From Tipula vernalis (taxonomy: Eukaryota; Arthropoda; Insecta; Diptera; Tipulidae): 64,000 nt of DNA. The stretch spans positions 46,066,389 through 46,130,388 of the forward strand of contig OY282558.1 in assembly GCA_958295665.1 (NCBI GenBank), written 5' to 3'. The notes below the pieces were generated by a model. It ran no database searches, had not been told where the DNA came from, and saw only the letters and a program-made list of their open reading frames with translations. Shown piece by piece: positions 10,548 through 21,560 of this stretch; position 1 is the first letter of the stretch; each line of letters opens with the position of its first letter. The translations under genes were made by a program, and so were the position numbers.

Positions 10548-11505
10548 TTGTGGGCTATAGCACAGTTGATTTTCAATAAAATTGAATTTTCTAAGAAATG
10601 TTTAGAAATAATCGAGCAATCAAAATGCAAATTATCACAGCAATTACAGGTCCCGAAACCTATTGATAGAGGTATCAACCATCGTAATCGGAGCATTTTA
10701 GATTTTAGCCGCCCAAAAACTTGTGGGCTATAGCACAGTTGATTTTCAATAAAATTGAATTTTCTAAGAAATGTTTAGAAATAATCGAGCAATCAAAATG
10801 CAAATTATCACAACAATTACAGGTCCCGAAACCTATTGATAGAGGTATCAACCATCGTAATCGGAGCATTTTAGATTTTAGCCGCCCAAAAACTTGTGGG
10901 CTATAGCACAGTTGATTTTCAATAAAATTGAATTTTCTAAGAAATGTTTAGAAATAATCGAGCAATCAAAATGCAAATTGTCACAGCAATTAGAGGTCCC
11001 GAAACCTATTGATAGAGGTATCAACCATCGTAATCGGAGCATTTTAGATTTTAGCCGTCCAAAAACTTGTGGGCTATAGCACAGTTGATTTTCAATAAAA
11101 TTGATTTCTTAGAAAATGTTTAGAAATAATCGAGCAATCAATATGCAAATTATCACAGCAATTACAGGTCCCGAAACCTATTGATAGAGGTATCAACCAT
11201 CGTAATCAGAGCATTTTAGATTTTAGCCGCCCAAAAACTTGTGGGCTATAGCACAGTTGATTTTCAATAAAATTGAATTTTCTAAGAAATGTTTAGAAAT
11301 AATCGAGCAATCAAAATGCAAATTATCACAGCAATTACAGGTCCCGAAACCTATTGATAGAGGTATCAACCATCGTAATCAGAGCATTTTAGACTTTAGC
11401 CGCCCAAAAACTTGTGGGCTATAATCACAGTTGATTTTCAATAAAATTGAATTTTCTAAGAAATGTTTAGAAATAATGGAGCAATCAAAATGCAAATTGT
11501 CACAG

Positions 11506-11553
11506 CAGTTAATTATAAATAAATAAATTATAATTATAAATAAATAAATAAAA
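11506..11553. repeat. 48-bp AT-rich insertion inside a satellite monomer
   Basis: Between cacag and caattacagg of one monomer lies a 48-bp stretch built from taaataaat and taattataaa words, bounded by a ca duplication. It is the only insertion of this kind among the roughly 260 monomers of the window. It could be a replication-slippage product or a tiny simple-repeat insertion. Confidence 0.85.
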
Positions 11554-13296
11554 CAATTACAGGTCCCGAAGCCTATTGATAGAGGTATCAACCATCGTAA
11601 TCGGAGCATTTTAGATTTTAGCCGCCCAAAAACTTGTGGGCTATAGCACAGTTGATTTTCAATAAAATTTTCTAAGAAATGTTTAGAAATAATGGAGCAA
11701 TCAAAATGCAAATTGTCACAGCAATTACAGGTCCCGAAACCTATTGATAGAGGTATCAACCATCGTAATCAGAGCATTTTAGACTTTAGCCGCCCAAAAA
11801 CTTGTGGGCTATAATCACAGTTGATTTTCAATAAAATTGAATTTTCTAAGAAATGTTTAGAAATAATGGAGCAATCAAAATGCAAATTGTCACAGCAATT
11901 ACAGGTCCCGAAGCCTATTGATAGAGGTATCAACCATCGTAATCGGAGCATTTTAGATTTTAGCCGCCCAAAAACTTGTGGGCTATAGCACAGTTGATTT
12001 TCAATAAAATTGAATTTTCTAAGAAATGTTTAGAAATAATCGAGCAATCAAAATGCAAATTATCACAGCAATTACAGGTCCCGAAACCTATTGATAGAGG
12101 TATCAACCATCGTAATCGGAGCATTTTAGATTTTAGCCGCCCAAAAACTTGTGGGCTATAGCACAGTTGATTTTCAATAAAATTGAATTTTCTAAGAAAT
12201 GTTTAGAAATAATCGAGCAATCAAAATGCAAATTATCACAGCAATTACAGGTCCCGAAACCTATTGATAGAGGTATCAACCATCGTAATCGGAGCATTTT
12301 AGATTTTAGCCGCCCAAAAACTTGTGGGCTATAGCACAGTTGATTTTCAATAAAATTGAATTTTCTAAGAAATGTTTAGAAATAATCGAGCAATCAAAAT
12401 GCAAATTATCACAACAATTACAGGTCCCGAAACCTATTGATAGAGGTATCAACCATCGTAATCGGAGCATTTTAGATTTTAGCCGCCCAAAAACTTGTGG
12501 GCTATAGCACAGTTGATTTTCAATAAAATTGAATTTTCTAAGAAATGTTTAGAAATAATCGAGCAATCAAAATGCAAATTGTCACAGCAATTAGAGGTCC
12601 CGAAACCTATTGATAGAGGTATCAACCATCGTAATCGGAGCATTTTAGATTTTAGCCGTCCAAAAACTTGTGGGCTATAGCACAGTTGATTTTCAATAAA
12701 ATTGAATTTTCTAAGAAATGTTTTGAAATAATCGAGCAATCAAAATGCAAATTATCACAGCAATTACAGGTCCCGAAACCTATTGATAGAGGTATCAACC
12801 ATCGTAATCGGAGCATTTTAGATTTTAGCCGCCCAAAAACTTGTGGGCTATAGCACAGTTGATTTTCAATAAAATTGAATTTTCTAAGAAATGTTTAGAG
12901 AGCAATCAAAATGCAAATTATCACAGCAATTAGAGGTCCCGAAACCTATGGATAGAGGTATCAACCATCGTAATCGGAGCATTTTAGATTTTAGCCGCCC
13001 AAAAACTTGTGGGCTATAGCACAGTTGATTTTCAATAAAATTGAATTTTCTAAGAAATGTTTAGAAATAATCGAGCAATCAAAATGCAAATTATCACAGC
13101 AATTACAGGTCCCGAAACCAATTGATAGAGGTATCAACCATCGTAATCGGAGCATTTTAGATTTTAGCCGCCCAAAAACTTGTGGGCTATAGCACAGTTG
13201 ATTTTCAATAAAATTGAATTTTCTAAGAAATGTTTAGAAATAATCGAGCAATCAAAATGCAAATTATCACAGCAATTACAGGTCCCGAAACCTATG

Positions 13297-13593
13297 AATT
13301 ACATTTGCTTGATTACTGCAAATGTATTCGTAATGAATGCAATTTTCTTTATGTTCGCGTACCGCATACACTTTGTTCGGCTGACGCAATTTAAACAAAT
13401 TTAATTGAGCGTCTGCTACTGCCACTTGTTTGTCTCCGAATTTAATATCACACGTTTCAAAATTCGGAATCAATTTCACTGCATAGCCCTTTTCCAGCAA
13501 CTTTTTCACCGACAACAAATTTCCTTGGACATTTTGAATTATTTGTTGACAGTCCAGAATCGATTGAGGTGAAGTAGGCGTTTTGTTTTCCAT
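13297..13593 (-). pseudogene. Ty1/copia-type pol fragment (pre-integrase region)
   Basis: On the minus strand GNLLSVKKLLEKGYAVKLI, then a short beta-rich stretch, NLFKL and VREHKENCIH match the segment between protease and integrase of Ty1/copia elements, where NLLSV.KL and a His/Cys pair precede the integrase. The frame is open for about 105 codons, but the last codons (after about 13335) no longer look like copia, and the final HRFRDL is read from the satellite itself. It directly abuts satellite array 1. A fragment only; protease core, integrase core and RT are absent. Confidence 0.6.
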
Positions 13594-13739
13594 TTTATTT
13601 TTTCTCTCTCTTGTTTTTATGTATTAGAGTTTAGTCTTTTTGTGAATATAAAATGGTCTCTCGCAAGACAAAAGTTTCTTTCATTTTATTTCCGATTACG
13701 GTGGTTTGCTTTGTTCAGCATTAAGTACTCTGTTTGGCT

Positions 13740-13880
13740 AAGTGGATGCGTCGGTTATCGCTTTGTGATCCTGAACGATAAGGATCCTAATCGTCAAAGC
13801 TCGGTAATATAATCTGCGACCTTCTCCTCAGACATTTGCTCTCGTTCTGATTGATGCCATTGAAACCTGTACAACGTACA
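13740..13880 (-). pseudogene. LTR-retrotransposon gag-like fragment
   Basis: Minus-strand reading gives REQMSEEKVADYITEL (13797-13850), then a TGA stop and RLGSL. This resembles the ...GESVADYIAELRRLA block of gypsy-type gag and, less closely, copia-type gag. It is short and carries a stop inside the block. It lies upstream (on its strand) of the copia-like piece, so the two may be parts of one rearranged element or two different ones. Confidence 0.4.
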
Positions 13881-14707
13881 CAATTTTTATTTTTTTTTTA
13901 AATTAATGTTACAATGTACAGTAACTCATTACACTACGATAACGTTCTGCAAGAAATACGTCGACTTACCAGTAACCCCCTTATAAATATTATCCGGTTC
14001 GAATGACCAAACTGTTGTGTGTAGGATATGAGGATTGTATTAAAAAAACTATTTTTGAATTTATTACTTTATTTCAATTTAGAAGAAGGGCGATCGACTT
14101 GTTTCTTCTCCTTTTTCTACCAAACTAAAAACAAAAACTTTATTATGACACATCGCCTTCTTCGACTTTTAATTTAAATTAGTATTACCAAATGCAACGT
14201 TCTTAGGTCCTATAATACCCGTTACCGAACAGAGTTAATTGTATATTGCAATGGACCACTTATTTTGGCTGTTTTAATTTAAAATTGAAAAGAAGTTTTG
14301 TTACACCCATTTTTATTTTTATTTTTTATTTTAATTTAAATTTCATTAATTTTTTAATGTTTTGTTCTGTTAATAATAATAATAATAATAATATAAATAA
14401 TAAAATCGATCAAATTAAAAATGGCTAGATACAAGCGTCACACTAAAACTTCTTCAACTTCATTTTTATAACAGCCAAAGATCCTTTATATATATTATAT
14501 TCTATTAAGATATTAACACATTTAAAAACTAAATTAAATTAAATAAAACAAACCAAAAAAAAAAAGACGATTTGAAAGTAGTTGAGATTTGAGACTGATA
14601 TGGATTGATGTAGATTTTATTTGGTAAATTCTTTAATAAATAAAAATATATATAAGGACAGGGCTTACTATCCACCAAAATTAATTTTAGAAATAATTCG
14701 TTTACAG
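13881..14707. other. AT-rich non-coding stretch, probably intron of the host gene
   Basis: No exon could be supported here. It contains a (TAA)n microsatellite at 14371-14400. The last bases, tcgtttacag, form a splice-acceptor-like end in front of the probable exon at 14708. Confidence 0.4.
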
Positions 14708-14789
14708 AATACAACATGGTAGCTTGTAGGATAACGGACGCCCGTAACGGGCGTGCTAGTAGTTCCAGAAGTCAAGTGCCTTTGAAAAA
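14708..14789 (+). CDS. Probable internal coding exon (82 nt) of the host gene
   Basis: The segment is flanked by an acceptor (tttacag, 14701-14707) and a perfect donor (gtaagt from 14790), and it is clearly less AT-rich than its surroundings. Only one forward frame is open throughout: after two bases it reads YNMVACRITDARNG, then RASSSRSQVPLK, and ends with two bases. Those two bases plus the first base of the exon at 15594 make an AAA codon, so both junctions are phase 2 and the frame continues into the terminal exon. It is Arg/Ser-rich, which suits a juxtamembrane or cytoplasmic segment. No homolog is recognised; an alternatively used exon is possible. Confidence 0.5.
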
Positions 14790-15593
14790 GTAAGTAGACC
14801 TTTGTTTTATTTTTAGCTAAATATTAAATAAACTAAATTTATATACAATTGTTTAAAAAAAAAATGGAAGAAGATGCGCGCATAGTAGTCTCGCTGCTAT
14901 ATGTAGAGCTGATTCATTTAGTATTTTTATCTAGAGGCGCAAAGGATCTAATATGAAACACTTACCACCAAACTAACCAAATATTTATTTAGACCAAGTG
15001 ATTGAGTTCAAATTTTAATTTTTAATTTTTTATTTTCCATTTTTTGCGCTACTCTATATTATATGAATCTCCTCCGGTTTGTGTTGTTAACGAATTGGAA
15101 ATGAAAATTTTATTCTATTATAAATTTGACCAAAAACAAATTTCCACACAAAAAAAAAAAGGATAAAAGGTGAATTTAAAATACGTGTACCTATATAGCA
15201 TAAATAGTTTTCCATTTGATTTGAGTTTTTCCCATTTTCAATTTTACGTGTTTGTATTTTCTTTTAATTAAAAACATTTTCGTTTGTTTTTATGTGTTGA
15301 TTGTACATTTTTCATTTCCTTTTTAATTTTTTATTATTTTTAATTGTGTATTTCACTGTAATGTAGAATATTCTGTGTGAGACAATCACATTATATATTT
15401 TGACGACAAGATTATAACATTGTGTTCGGCATTAAATCCTAAATGTGCATCACACGACCCAATAAACATCATCATTGCTTGCTTGCTTGCAGAAACGGTT
15501 AGCTTTTGTGTGTGTGCATGTGTTCATTGTGTAGCTTAATTTTATTTGCGTCTAACATATTTACTAATCGATATTTGTGTTTTACGTTTTTAG
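14790..15593 (+). other. Probable last intron of the host gene
   Basis: Inferred from the gtaagt donor at 14790 and the acceptor gtttttag ending at 15593, with a T-rich tract before it. It is AT-rich, about 0.8 kb, with three tandem gctt words near 15477-15491. A 30-codon frame starting at 14864 inside it has no support. Confidence 0.5.
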
Positions 15594-17142
15594 ACCTAAA
15601 CAACAAGGCAGAATACCAGGTGTAACAATTTTATTAACAATATTAAACTGGATATGGCCAAAAGATCGATGTACCAACTGTCAATCAATATATACAATAT
15701 CGGCCGAAGATCGTGATAGTGGTAATTTAGATGAAATTCATCGTTCAGCCGATGGACGTTTCGTTGTTAGCGATGATGGTAAACGTGGTAGCGGTGGCAT
15801 CGTAAATGTACCAAATAACCGTGGAAGTTTAAATGGATCACAGTATTCGAGTAGCGATGATGGTGGATTTTTACCAAAGAGAAATTTTAATAATATAAGA
15901 GGTCGTGCATCGTGGCGACGACCATTAGTCACGTGTCCGAGTCAACTGAGTTTTCGATCGGAGGGCTCTGGCCAAAGTGGTTTACTAGGTGGTTTACGTT
16001 TAATGCCTAGAATTCCGCAAATAAATTTACACCAAAGACGGCCCATTACACAAAATTTACACATAAATACGATAAGCGCGGGTGTCCCATTAGTCATGTC
16101 GCCGTACACGCCATCTCGATTTCAGGCCAGTTCACCTGCCTCTTCCAGTGCCATTGTTGGTAATATTACAGCGCCATGGACTCCAATGTATTTTAGCGAT
16201 TTGAGTTCAGTGCAACAACCAAGCTCGGCGGAACGTTCATTTCCAACACCGCAACATGGAATAACAGTGCCACAACAAACATATTACGATCAATACAATA
16301 ATGAGCTGCCAACATTACGTGCCATACACGAGGAAACCCAACGAATGCAGCATGGATTTATACCAGTTCACGTGCCAATGCAATATTCACCCGGTATTCG
16401 AAATTATCATAATCATCATAGGCCGCGATATCGTTTTCTGCCACGTAACTCATTAAAAAGTATGTCATTATTTGGTTCGCCCGCGGCCACCCTACTAATG
16501 GAACGGTCGCCTGAATCACGTTCCAGTTCGAGCGGATTTGGTAGTAAAAATACTTCATCTCAACAGAATCCAAGTTCACAATCGGGTCTATCATTACCGC
16601 CGATCTATCAAAATCATGTACAAAAACAGCTTCCACCGTATCGACCACCACCGCCACCACCCTCATCCACATCCAATACACTACAGCCAAAGTTAACAAC
16701 AACGTCCCACCATCATCACTATCATCACTATCATCCGACATATTTGCGTGATTATAAATCACCAACACCACCGTATACGATGGGGCATTGGTTTGATTTG
16801 ATAACCCGTCTGAATGCTGAATCAGATAAAGAAAAACAAAATCAATCTGTTGATGTTGGTAGCGTTGATGGACACTATGAATTTGATCCATCAACACCAA
16901 CACCAACAGCTTCAACACCAACGGGACCGCGTGATGATCTTCTAGTTATTGAACAACAACAGCAGCAGCAGCAGCAACAACAACAACAGTTACATCGAAA
17001 ACGTTCAACAACACGTTACGATAATATCGATGCGCGTGTTCAAGCAATGAAAGAAGAATTTTATGAGTATCGTAAACGTCAGGCGAGTCGAGGAGTTGCT
17101 GATGATACCCTAAATAGTATTGAACTTGAAAGCGCTTGTTAA
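15594..17142 (+). CDS. Terminal coding exon, cytoplasmic tail of a cell-surface protein (turtle/IgSF9-like candidate)
   Basis: This 1.55-kb exon codes for 515 residues after a split codon and ends with TAA. The upstream GTG at 15577 lies in the intron, so the exon starts at the AG ending at 15593. Counting from the Pro at 15595, residues 1-30 include a hydrophobic stretch (TILLTILNWIW) followed by KDRCTNC. The rest is low complexity: Ser-rich (about 295-325), a proline run PPYRPPPPPP (about 345-357), a His/Tyr cluster (372-385), MGHWFDLITRLNAESDK, SVDVGSVDGHYEFDPSTPTPT, 12 glutamines (454-465), then RVQAMKEEFYEYRKRQ and a C-terminal ELESAC. No signal peptide, Ig or enzyme domain is present in this exon. 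Pro-rich runs suit SH3/WW partners, and the ESAC end loosely resembles a PDZ ligand. From memory the tail resembles that of the insect neuronal Ig-superfamily protein Turtle; this is unverified. Extracellular and transmembrane exons would lie to the left, beyond or within array 1. Confidence 0.7.
16954..16989 (+). repeat. CAA/CAG tract coding for 12 glutamines
   Basis: Twelve glutamine codons in a row, two CAA, five CAG, four CAA and one CAG, in the C-terminal part of the terminal exon. The mixed codons would slow slippage. Likely length-polymorphic. Confidence 0.9.
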
Positions 17143-17333
17143 TATAAGAATATAAAAATAAAAACTATTTAATGTAAAAGTGAAAATATTATTAGTGAAT
17201 TTTAAAAAAAAAAAAAAAATTTCCACCACGAATTATGAGTTCCCTCTATATCTTTCTCTCTCCATATATAACAAAATTTTTAATTTTAATTAACAAAACA
17301 CTAAAACATTTTTGAATTTTTAGTCACGTAAGT

Positions 17334-17364
<31 letters not shown>

Positions 17365-17850
17365 TAATTAATTAACATAATAAAATTATTAACATAAAAA
17401 GTAAAATGTGCGCGTGGATCAACGATAAATGTTCTTATTTATAAAATACAAACAAACAAAATAAAAATTAATTAACATAAAATAAAAACAAAATAGTGTG
17501 ATAAAAAATTTTTTAAATTATTTTATTTTCATTTAAACAAACAAATATATTATATATAAATATATTATTATATAAATAATATTTAAATATGACTTCCAAA
17601 AGCCATAAAAAAAAAAATTATATTCAACAAAATATTGTGATTTTTCATCTTAAAAAAACAAAACAACAACAAATAATTATCTGCCTGATTTTTAAATTAT
17701 TAAATTAAATTAAATTATAAAATGAAGACGCATCACATCAGGTAAATTATATAAATTAAATAATTCTAAAAGAAAATTGTATTAAATAACAAACCAACAA
17801 ACAAACAAAAAAAAAAAAAAAAATTATCATAATTAATTAAGAAACGAAAT
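17143..17850 (+). other. 3' UTR / 3' flank of the host gene, very AT-rich
   Basis: Follows the TAA at 17140-17142. AATAAA hexamers occur at 17157-17162 and 17358-17363 among others, but base composition makes them weak evidence, so the cleavage site cannot be placed. A (TA)n microsatellite lies at 17334-17357. Confidence 0.5.
17334..17357. repeat. (TA)n microsatellite
   Basis: Twelve consecutive TA units in the 3' flank of the terminal exon. Confidence 0.9.
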
Positions 17851-18229
17851 TAATTCAGACATTTCTCATAGATAAATATTTCGATGCAAATTGGGGATTG
17901 CGAGTGTAGATTCTAGACTATGAGATTGATCGCCCTAAATATTACATAATTTCTGTTTGATCTGAAAAATCACAAATATCTCGAAGAGTAACCTTCCACT
18001 TTTATAAACATTCCTTAAAAGGTACTAGGAGAAATTTGTTTTCAAAAACACATGTGAGGGAGTTTTTTACATCGAGATTTTACAACCAGAAAATAGTTTC
18101 GGATGTCATTTTGACCTTCATAAGTAATTCCAAGGTACACAGTGTAAATAAATTAAAGGGTCGACAACAAAAAACCAGTGGGGTTAAACTTAATTTCTGA
18201 ATTGGCCTTTCCTTCGGTCCACAAAATTG
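17851..18229. other. Intergenic stretch, nothing recognised
   Basis: Base composition is less extreme than in the neighbouring AT-rich blocks. No coding frame, RNA gene or repeat family is recognised. Confidence 0.35.
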
Positions 18230-18560
18230 ATGGCGGAAGCAACTTATAAATATCAGATACCTCTCGTAACATTATTCTCATTGAAATGGTTTACTGATTG
18301 AGTTAAGGTTCTCTGGACTTTAAGTTTTTAGTTTTTTTTTTGGGAGGTACTTCCTAATAAAGCGGTATCATCAGCAAAGGTTGGAAAAGAGCAGTTTGGG
18401 CGAGTTATTTGTCACCAGTTTAAATAGAATATAGGTCAGGGCTTTGTATTGATCCTTGAGGGACTCCAGCTTGAAACGTTCTCCAGCTAGGGAAGCTTTA
18501 GATAGATAGGTTAGCTTAGACAATTATCGGAACCAGAAATTTGAGGTAATCAGACAATAT
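18230..18560 (-). mobile_element. Jockey-type non-LTR retrotransposon, RT fragment
   Basis: Minus-strand reading gives LTYLSKASLAGERFQAGVPQGS (about 18455-18520), the AGVPQGS block of Jockey-clade reverse transcriptases, followed by SPDLYSI. After two stops and a frameshift comes PTFADDTALLGST (about 18350-18385), the catalytic FADD box of the same enzyme. Further down VDRRKGQ (about 18195-18225) fits the weaker region that follows. The spacing between the two boxes is normal for the family. Only a few hundred bases survive, so this is a dead 5'-truncated or internal piece. Confidence 0.75.
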
Positions 18561-19286
18561 GAAATCATTTAAGTGTATAGAAGAGAGCCAGCTAATTTAA
18601 CTTTTAAAGGCTATTTTGGTATTTTGGTCCAATTATTGTCTTATAAAAATAAAACAGAAACCAAATTAAAGAAGATATTGTCAACATCAACTCTTATTCG
18701 AAAAGATTTGGTGTTTTATGTAGTTTCCGAAAATTTTGTAAAATATCATTTTAGCCCGTCTTTATCCCTCAGCAGGAATAAAACAGCCTCCGACGAATGG
18801 CAGGCATTTTTATAAATATTTCCAGTACCTTATTGAGAATACTTGCAAAGTTATAATGCAATGTGTAGGAATTTTTTCGTTCTCATAAGGTTTTTTTTTT
18901 ACTTGGTTAAAATATTTTGTAAATTATTTTTCGTCAAATTCGTCCATTTGTCAGTCATTAAAGGTTCAATGCAGAAAAATTGTTACACAAAATTTGATAC
19001 ATAAACACAAAAATTCATCAAAACAAATTTGATACACAAGAGTGACCTAACCACATTTGGTTTTAACGATATTTGACAAATAGCAACTTAAACATTTATT
19101 GCTTGAAATTTTCTCGTTTGTTTCTATCATCGTCAATAAAACGAAATGGATGTAATGACCGAATTTGTACGGTCCTTTGAAGGACGTGCTAAATGAACAA
19201 GCAAACTATCGGAAATTTTCATTTCAATGAATTCCAAACTACAAAACTTTTTCGAAACGAAAAAGAACGAAATAAACCGAATGAAA
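18561..19286. other. Flank of the Jockey-type fragment, no gene recognised
   Basis: May include more RT-derived sequence (a minus-strand segment near 18760-18820 is mildly protein-like), but I cannot anchor it on a motif. A plus-strand frame of 80 codons at 18573 runs antisense to the RT fragment and is not supported. Confidence 0.3.
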
Positions 19287-19395
19287 ATATTGCTCCGGTT
19301 ACGGTTTACGGTTCACTACATTTTATTTATTTCGGTTCGATTCCAGTTTTCGGTTCATAAAAATTTTACTGTTCGGTTCCGGTTTCATTCTCTGG
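19287..19395. repeat. Degenerate CGGTT-rich tract
   Basis: Words of the ccggttacggttt / ttcggttcg / ttccggtttc type recur several times over about 110 bp, spaced by T-rich DNA. Similar cggtt-rich low-complexity tracts occur in some transposon ends, but no element boundary is visible here. Confidence 0.5.
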
Positions 19396-19439
19396 CTGAT
19401 ATTTTGTGACGTCACGTTTTTTATAAAAATCTGACCTCA

Positions 19440-21560
19440 TACAGACGTTGTAATAGATTCAATATTCCCTGTCTCCCTGTCTGCATAGTTAATATTTTAT
19501 CTGTGACCAACTAAAACAAAATATATAAATAAAATTAAAAAATTATATATAAAATATATTAATTAATTGTATAGTCAAAAAATTAAATTAATGAAAAACA
19601 AAGGAAAAAAAATATTAAATATAATTATATATAAAAATAAAATAATAAATAAATAATTGAAACTCATGTTCTAAATCATATAAGCAAAAAAAATAAGAAA
19701 ATTAAATGAAAAAAAAAAAATAAAAATTTTTATTTAAAAATCGTTGTATTTTTTATTATAAAGTAAAATTAATTATTAAATTAAATAAATAAATAAAACA
19801 AACTCGGTTAGAAATTCTCAACAAATAATTATAATTAATTATTTATTATAAACTACTAAAAAAAATCTTGACTCTCGATCCTGTTACTACATACAAAAAA
19901 AAAAAATTCTATATAACCATTTGACTGCTGTTATTTAATTATATAAGTTTAATTATTTATTTATCATTAAAATTTCAAATCTATATACGAGACTATTTTT
20001 TGTTTTTGTTTTAAAGATAAACGAATTTTAATTTTGAATTTTTAGGTAAGAAATATTAAATGACGTAATCATATCTATATAATTATAATGTCTCAAAACA
20101 AAAAAAAAATTGATGAATATCTACTAAAAACCACAATATATAAATTATGAAAAAACTAATTAATTAATTAAACACGAAATAATTTTATATTTAAAATTAA
20201 GTAATAAAAATAATTAAAAGAAAAAAAAAACAGATTAATAAATTATTAAAATAAAATTTCAAAGGATACACACAAACACACACACACAAACACAAATTTA
20301 TTAAAAATAATTATTTTATCTCAAATATATTAAAGCGTCGTATAATAAATACGCCGCCATTTTTAACCTTAACCCTTATTTAATATTTGTTGTGTTCGCG
20401 TTGTGTAATTCTTTGGAAACCATTTTCTAACGCTTTATCGACCCATTTTCAAAATGGTCGACACAAAAAAAATGAAAAAAAAAAAGAAAACATCCCAAAC
20501 CTAATTTATTATAAATAAATAACACACAACAACAAAATTACCGATATAAATTAATAACAAAAAAAAAAAATTATATAATTAAATAAGTACGTATATATAA
20601 ATATACAAAAATGACAAAAAATATAAATAAATTATTATTATTAATTTAAAAAAAAATTAATTAAAAACATGCACACAATTAATAAAAAAAAACATTATAA
20701 TTACTAAAAAATAAAATAATAAAACAACAAAAAAATTAAGCGACAAGTTATTAATTATAAATTCTTAGATGTTAGGCGGGCAATGATAATTTTTAAGTAA
20801 AATTTAAAATACAAAACAGAACCTATTATTTATTTTAATTTTATCACGTTATTTTTTAATTTGAAAGTACAAATTACAAAACCTCTACTTACTACTAACT
20901 ATATAACCTATATAATTTAATTATATGTTTATTGTTTCGGAGCTCAAATGAGGCTAAATTTTTGATTTAAAATTAAATTTTCTCATTTACGATTATATAA
21001 TTATTTATGTATTGGCCAGTGTTTTTAATTTTTATTTTACCCCCATCCGTGTTATTAATTAATTAATTAATATTAATCTTCCATAATTAAAAATAAAATG
21101 AAAACGAAAAAAAAAACATAAATAAATAAATTCTAAAATTATATATATAAAATAAAATAAATAACTAAAAAATAAACCAAAAGGAAAAAGAAAAAAAACA
21201 AAAAATGATTAAATTAAATCGCGCGATCTATTGTTTATTAATTATATTATATTAATTTTACTTATTTGTACCTTTTCATTTTTTAATTTAGTTTTAGATT
21301 TTTATTTTTTTTTTTTTTTTTTGTTTTGATGATTACGTAAATAAAAAATTAACAAAAAAAAAAAAAAGGAACAACAAAAAATGTTATTTAAGTAAAACAA
21401 AGAATATTTTTTTCTTTTATGTTAAATTAAAATTAAAAATTATAAAAAAAACAACAAAAAAAAACAGAAATAATTAAAAAAAAAAAAATTAAAAAAATTT
21501 AATAAAAAAAACAATGGAAAAAATATATGTTAGTGAAATTTATTTATTGAATTTTACAAA
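19440..21560. other. Extremely AT-rich low-complexity stretch
   Basis: Long runs of A, T, AAAT and TAAT words with almost no G or C. A (CA)n-like tract lies at about 20270-20297. A short, less AT-rich patch at 20330-20465 ends in a small inverted repeat (cgacccattttcaaaatggtcg, split around its centre). No coding potential. It may be extended 3' flank or unrelated AT-rich DNA. Confidence 0.6.

Larger units (their letters stand above)
9856..12667. repeat. Higher-order repeat in array 1 (7-monomer, about 1,211-bp unit)
   Basis: Private variants recur in the same order. The short ttgatttcttagaaaatg copy at 9856, the aatcagagc copy at 10028, the ataatcacag copy at 10202, three plain copies (the last with acaacaatt) and the gtcacagcaattagagg/agccgtcc copy at 10894 are repeated from 11067 on. 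The shift is exactly 1,211 bp (7 x 173) at the start. The second round is lengthened by extra monomers around the 48-bp insertion and finishes with the same acaaca and agccgtcc copies at 12322 and 12495. Confidence 0.8.
9417..13296. repeat. Satellite array 1 (173-bp monomer, about 22 copies)
   Basis: Tandem head-to-tail copies of a 173-bp unit begin inside a monomer (unit position 78, taking ttgtgggctatag as position 1) and end inside one (position 117). The outer left copies are the most diverged, with gtatgaacc in place of gtatcaacc and a shortened ttttagatagccgcc segment. Inner copies are nearly identical. Length variants include 172-bp units (ttgatttcttagaaaatg form), 174-bp units (ataatcacag form), a shortened copy near 12898 and one copy with a 48-bp AT-rich insertion. 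Frames of about 61 codons in each unit begin on TTG and are not genes. Confidence 0.97.

Noticed and set aside
14864..14956. 30-codon ATG frame in the last intron
   Set aside because: Too short, no splice or conservation support.
15577..15593. GTG start for the 521-codon frame ending at 17142
   Set aside because: GTG is not a likely start in this context, and the T-rich tract ending in TAG at 15593 is a good splice acceptor, so these bases are intron.
16358..16921. 187-codon minus-strand frame
   Set aside because: Antisense shadow of the low-complexity terminal exon; no motif of its own.
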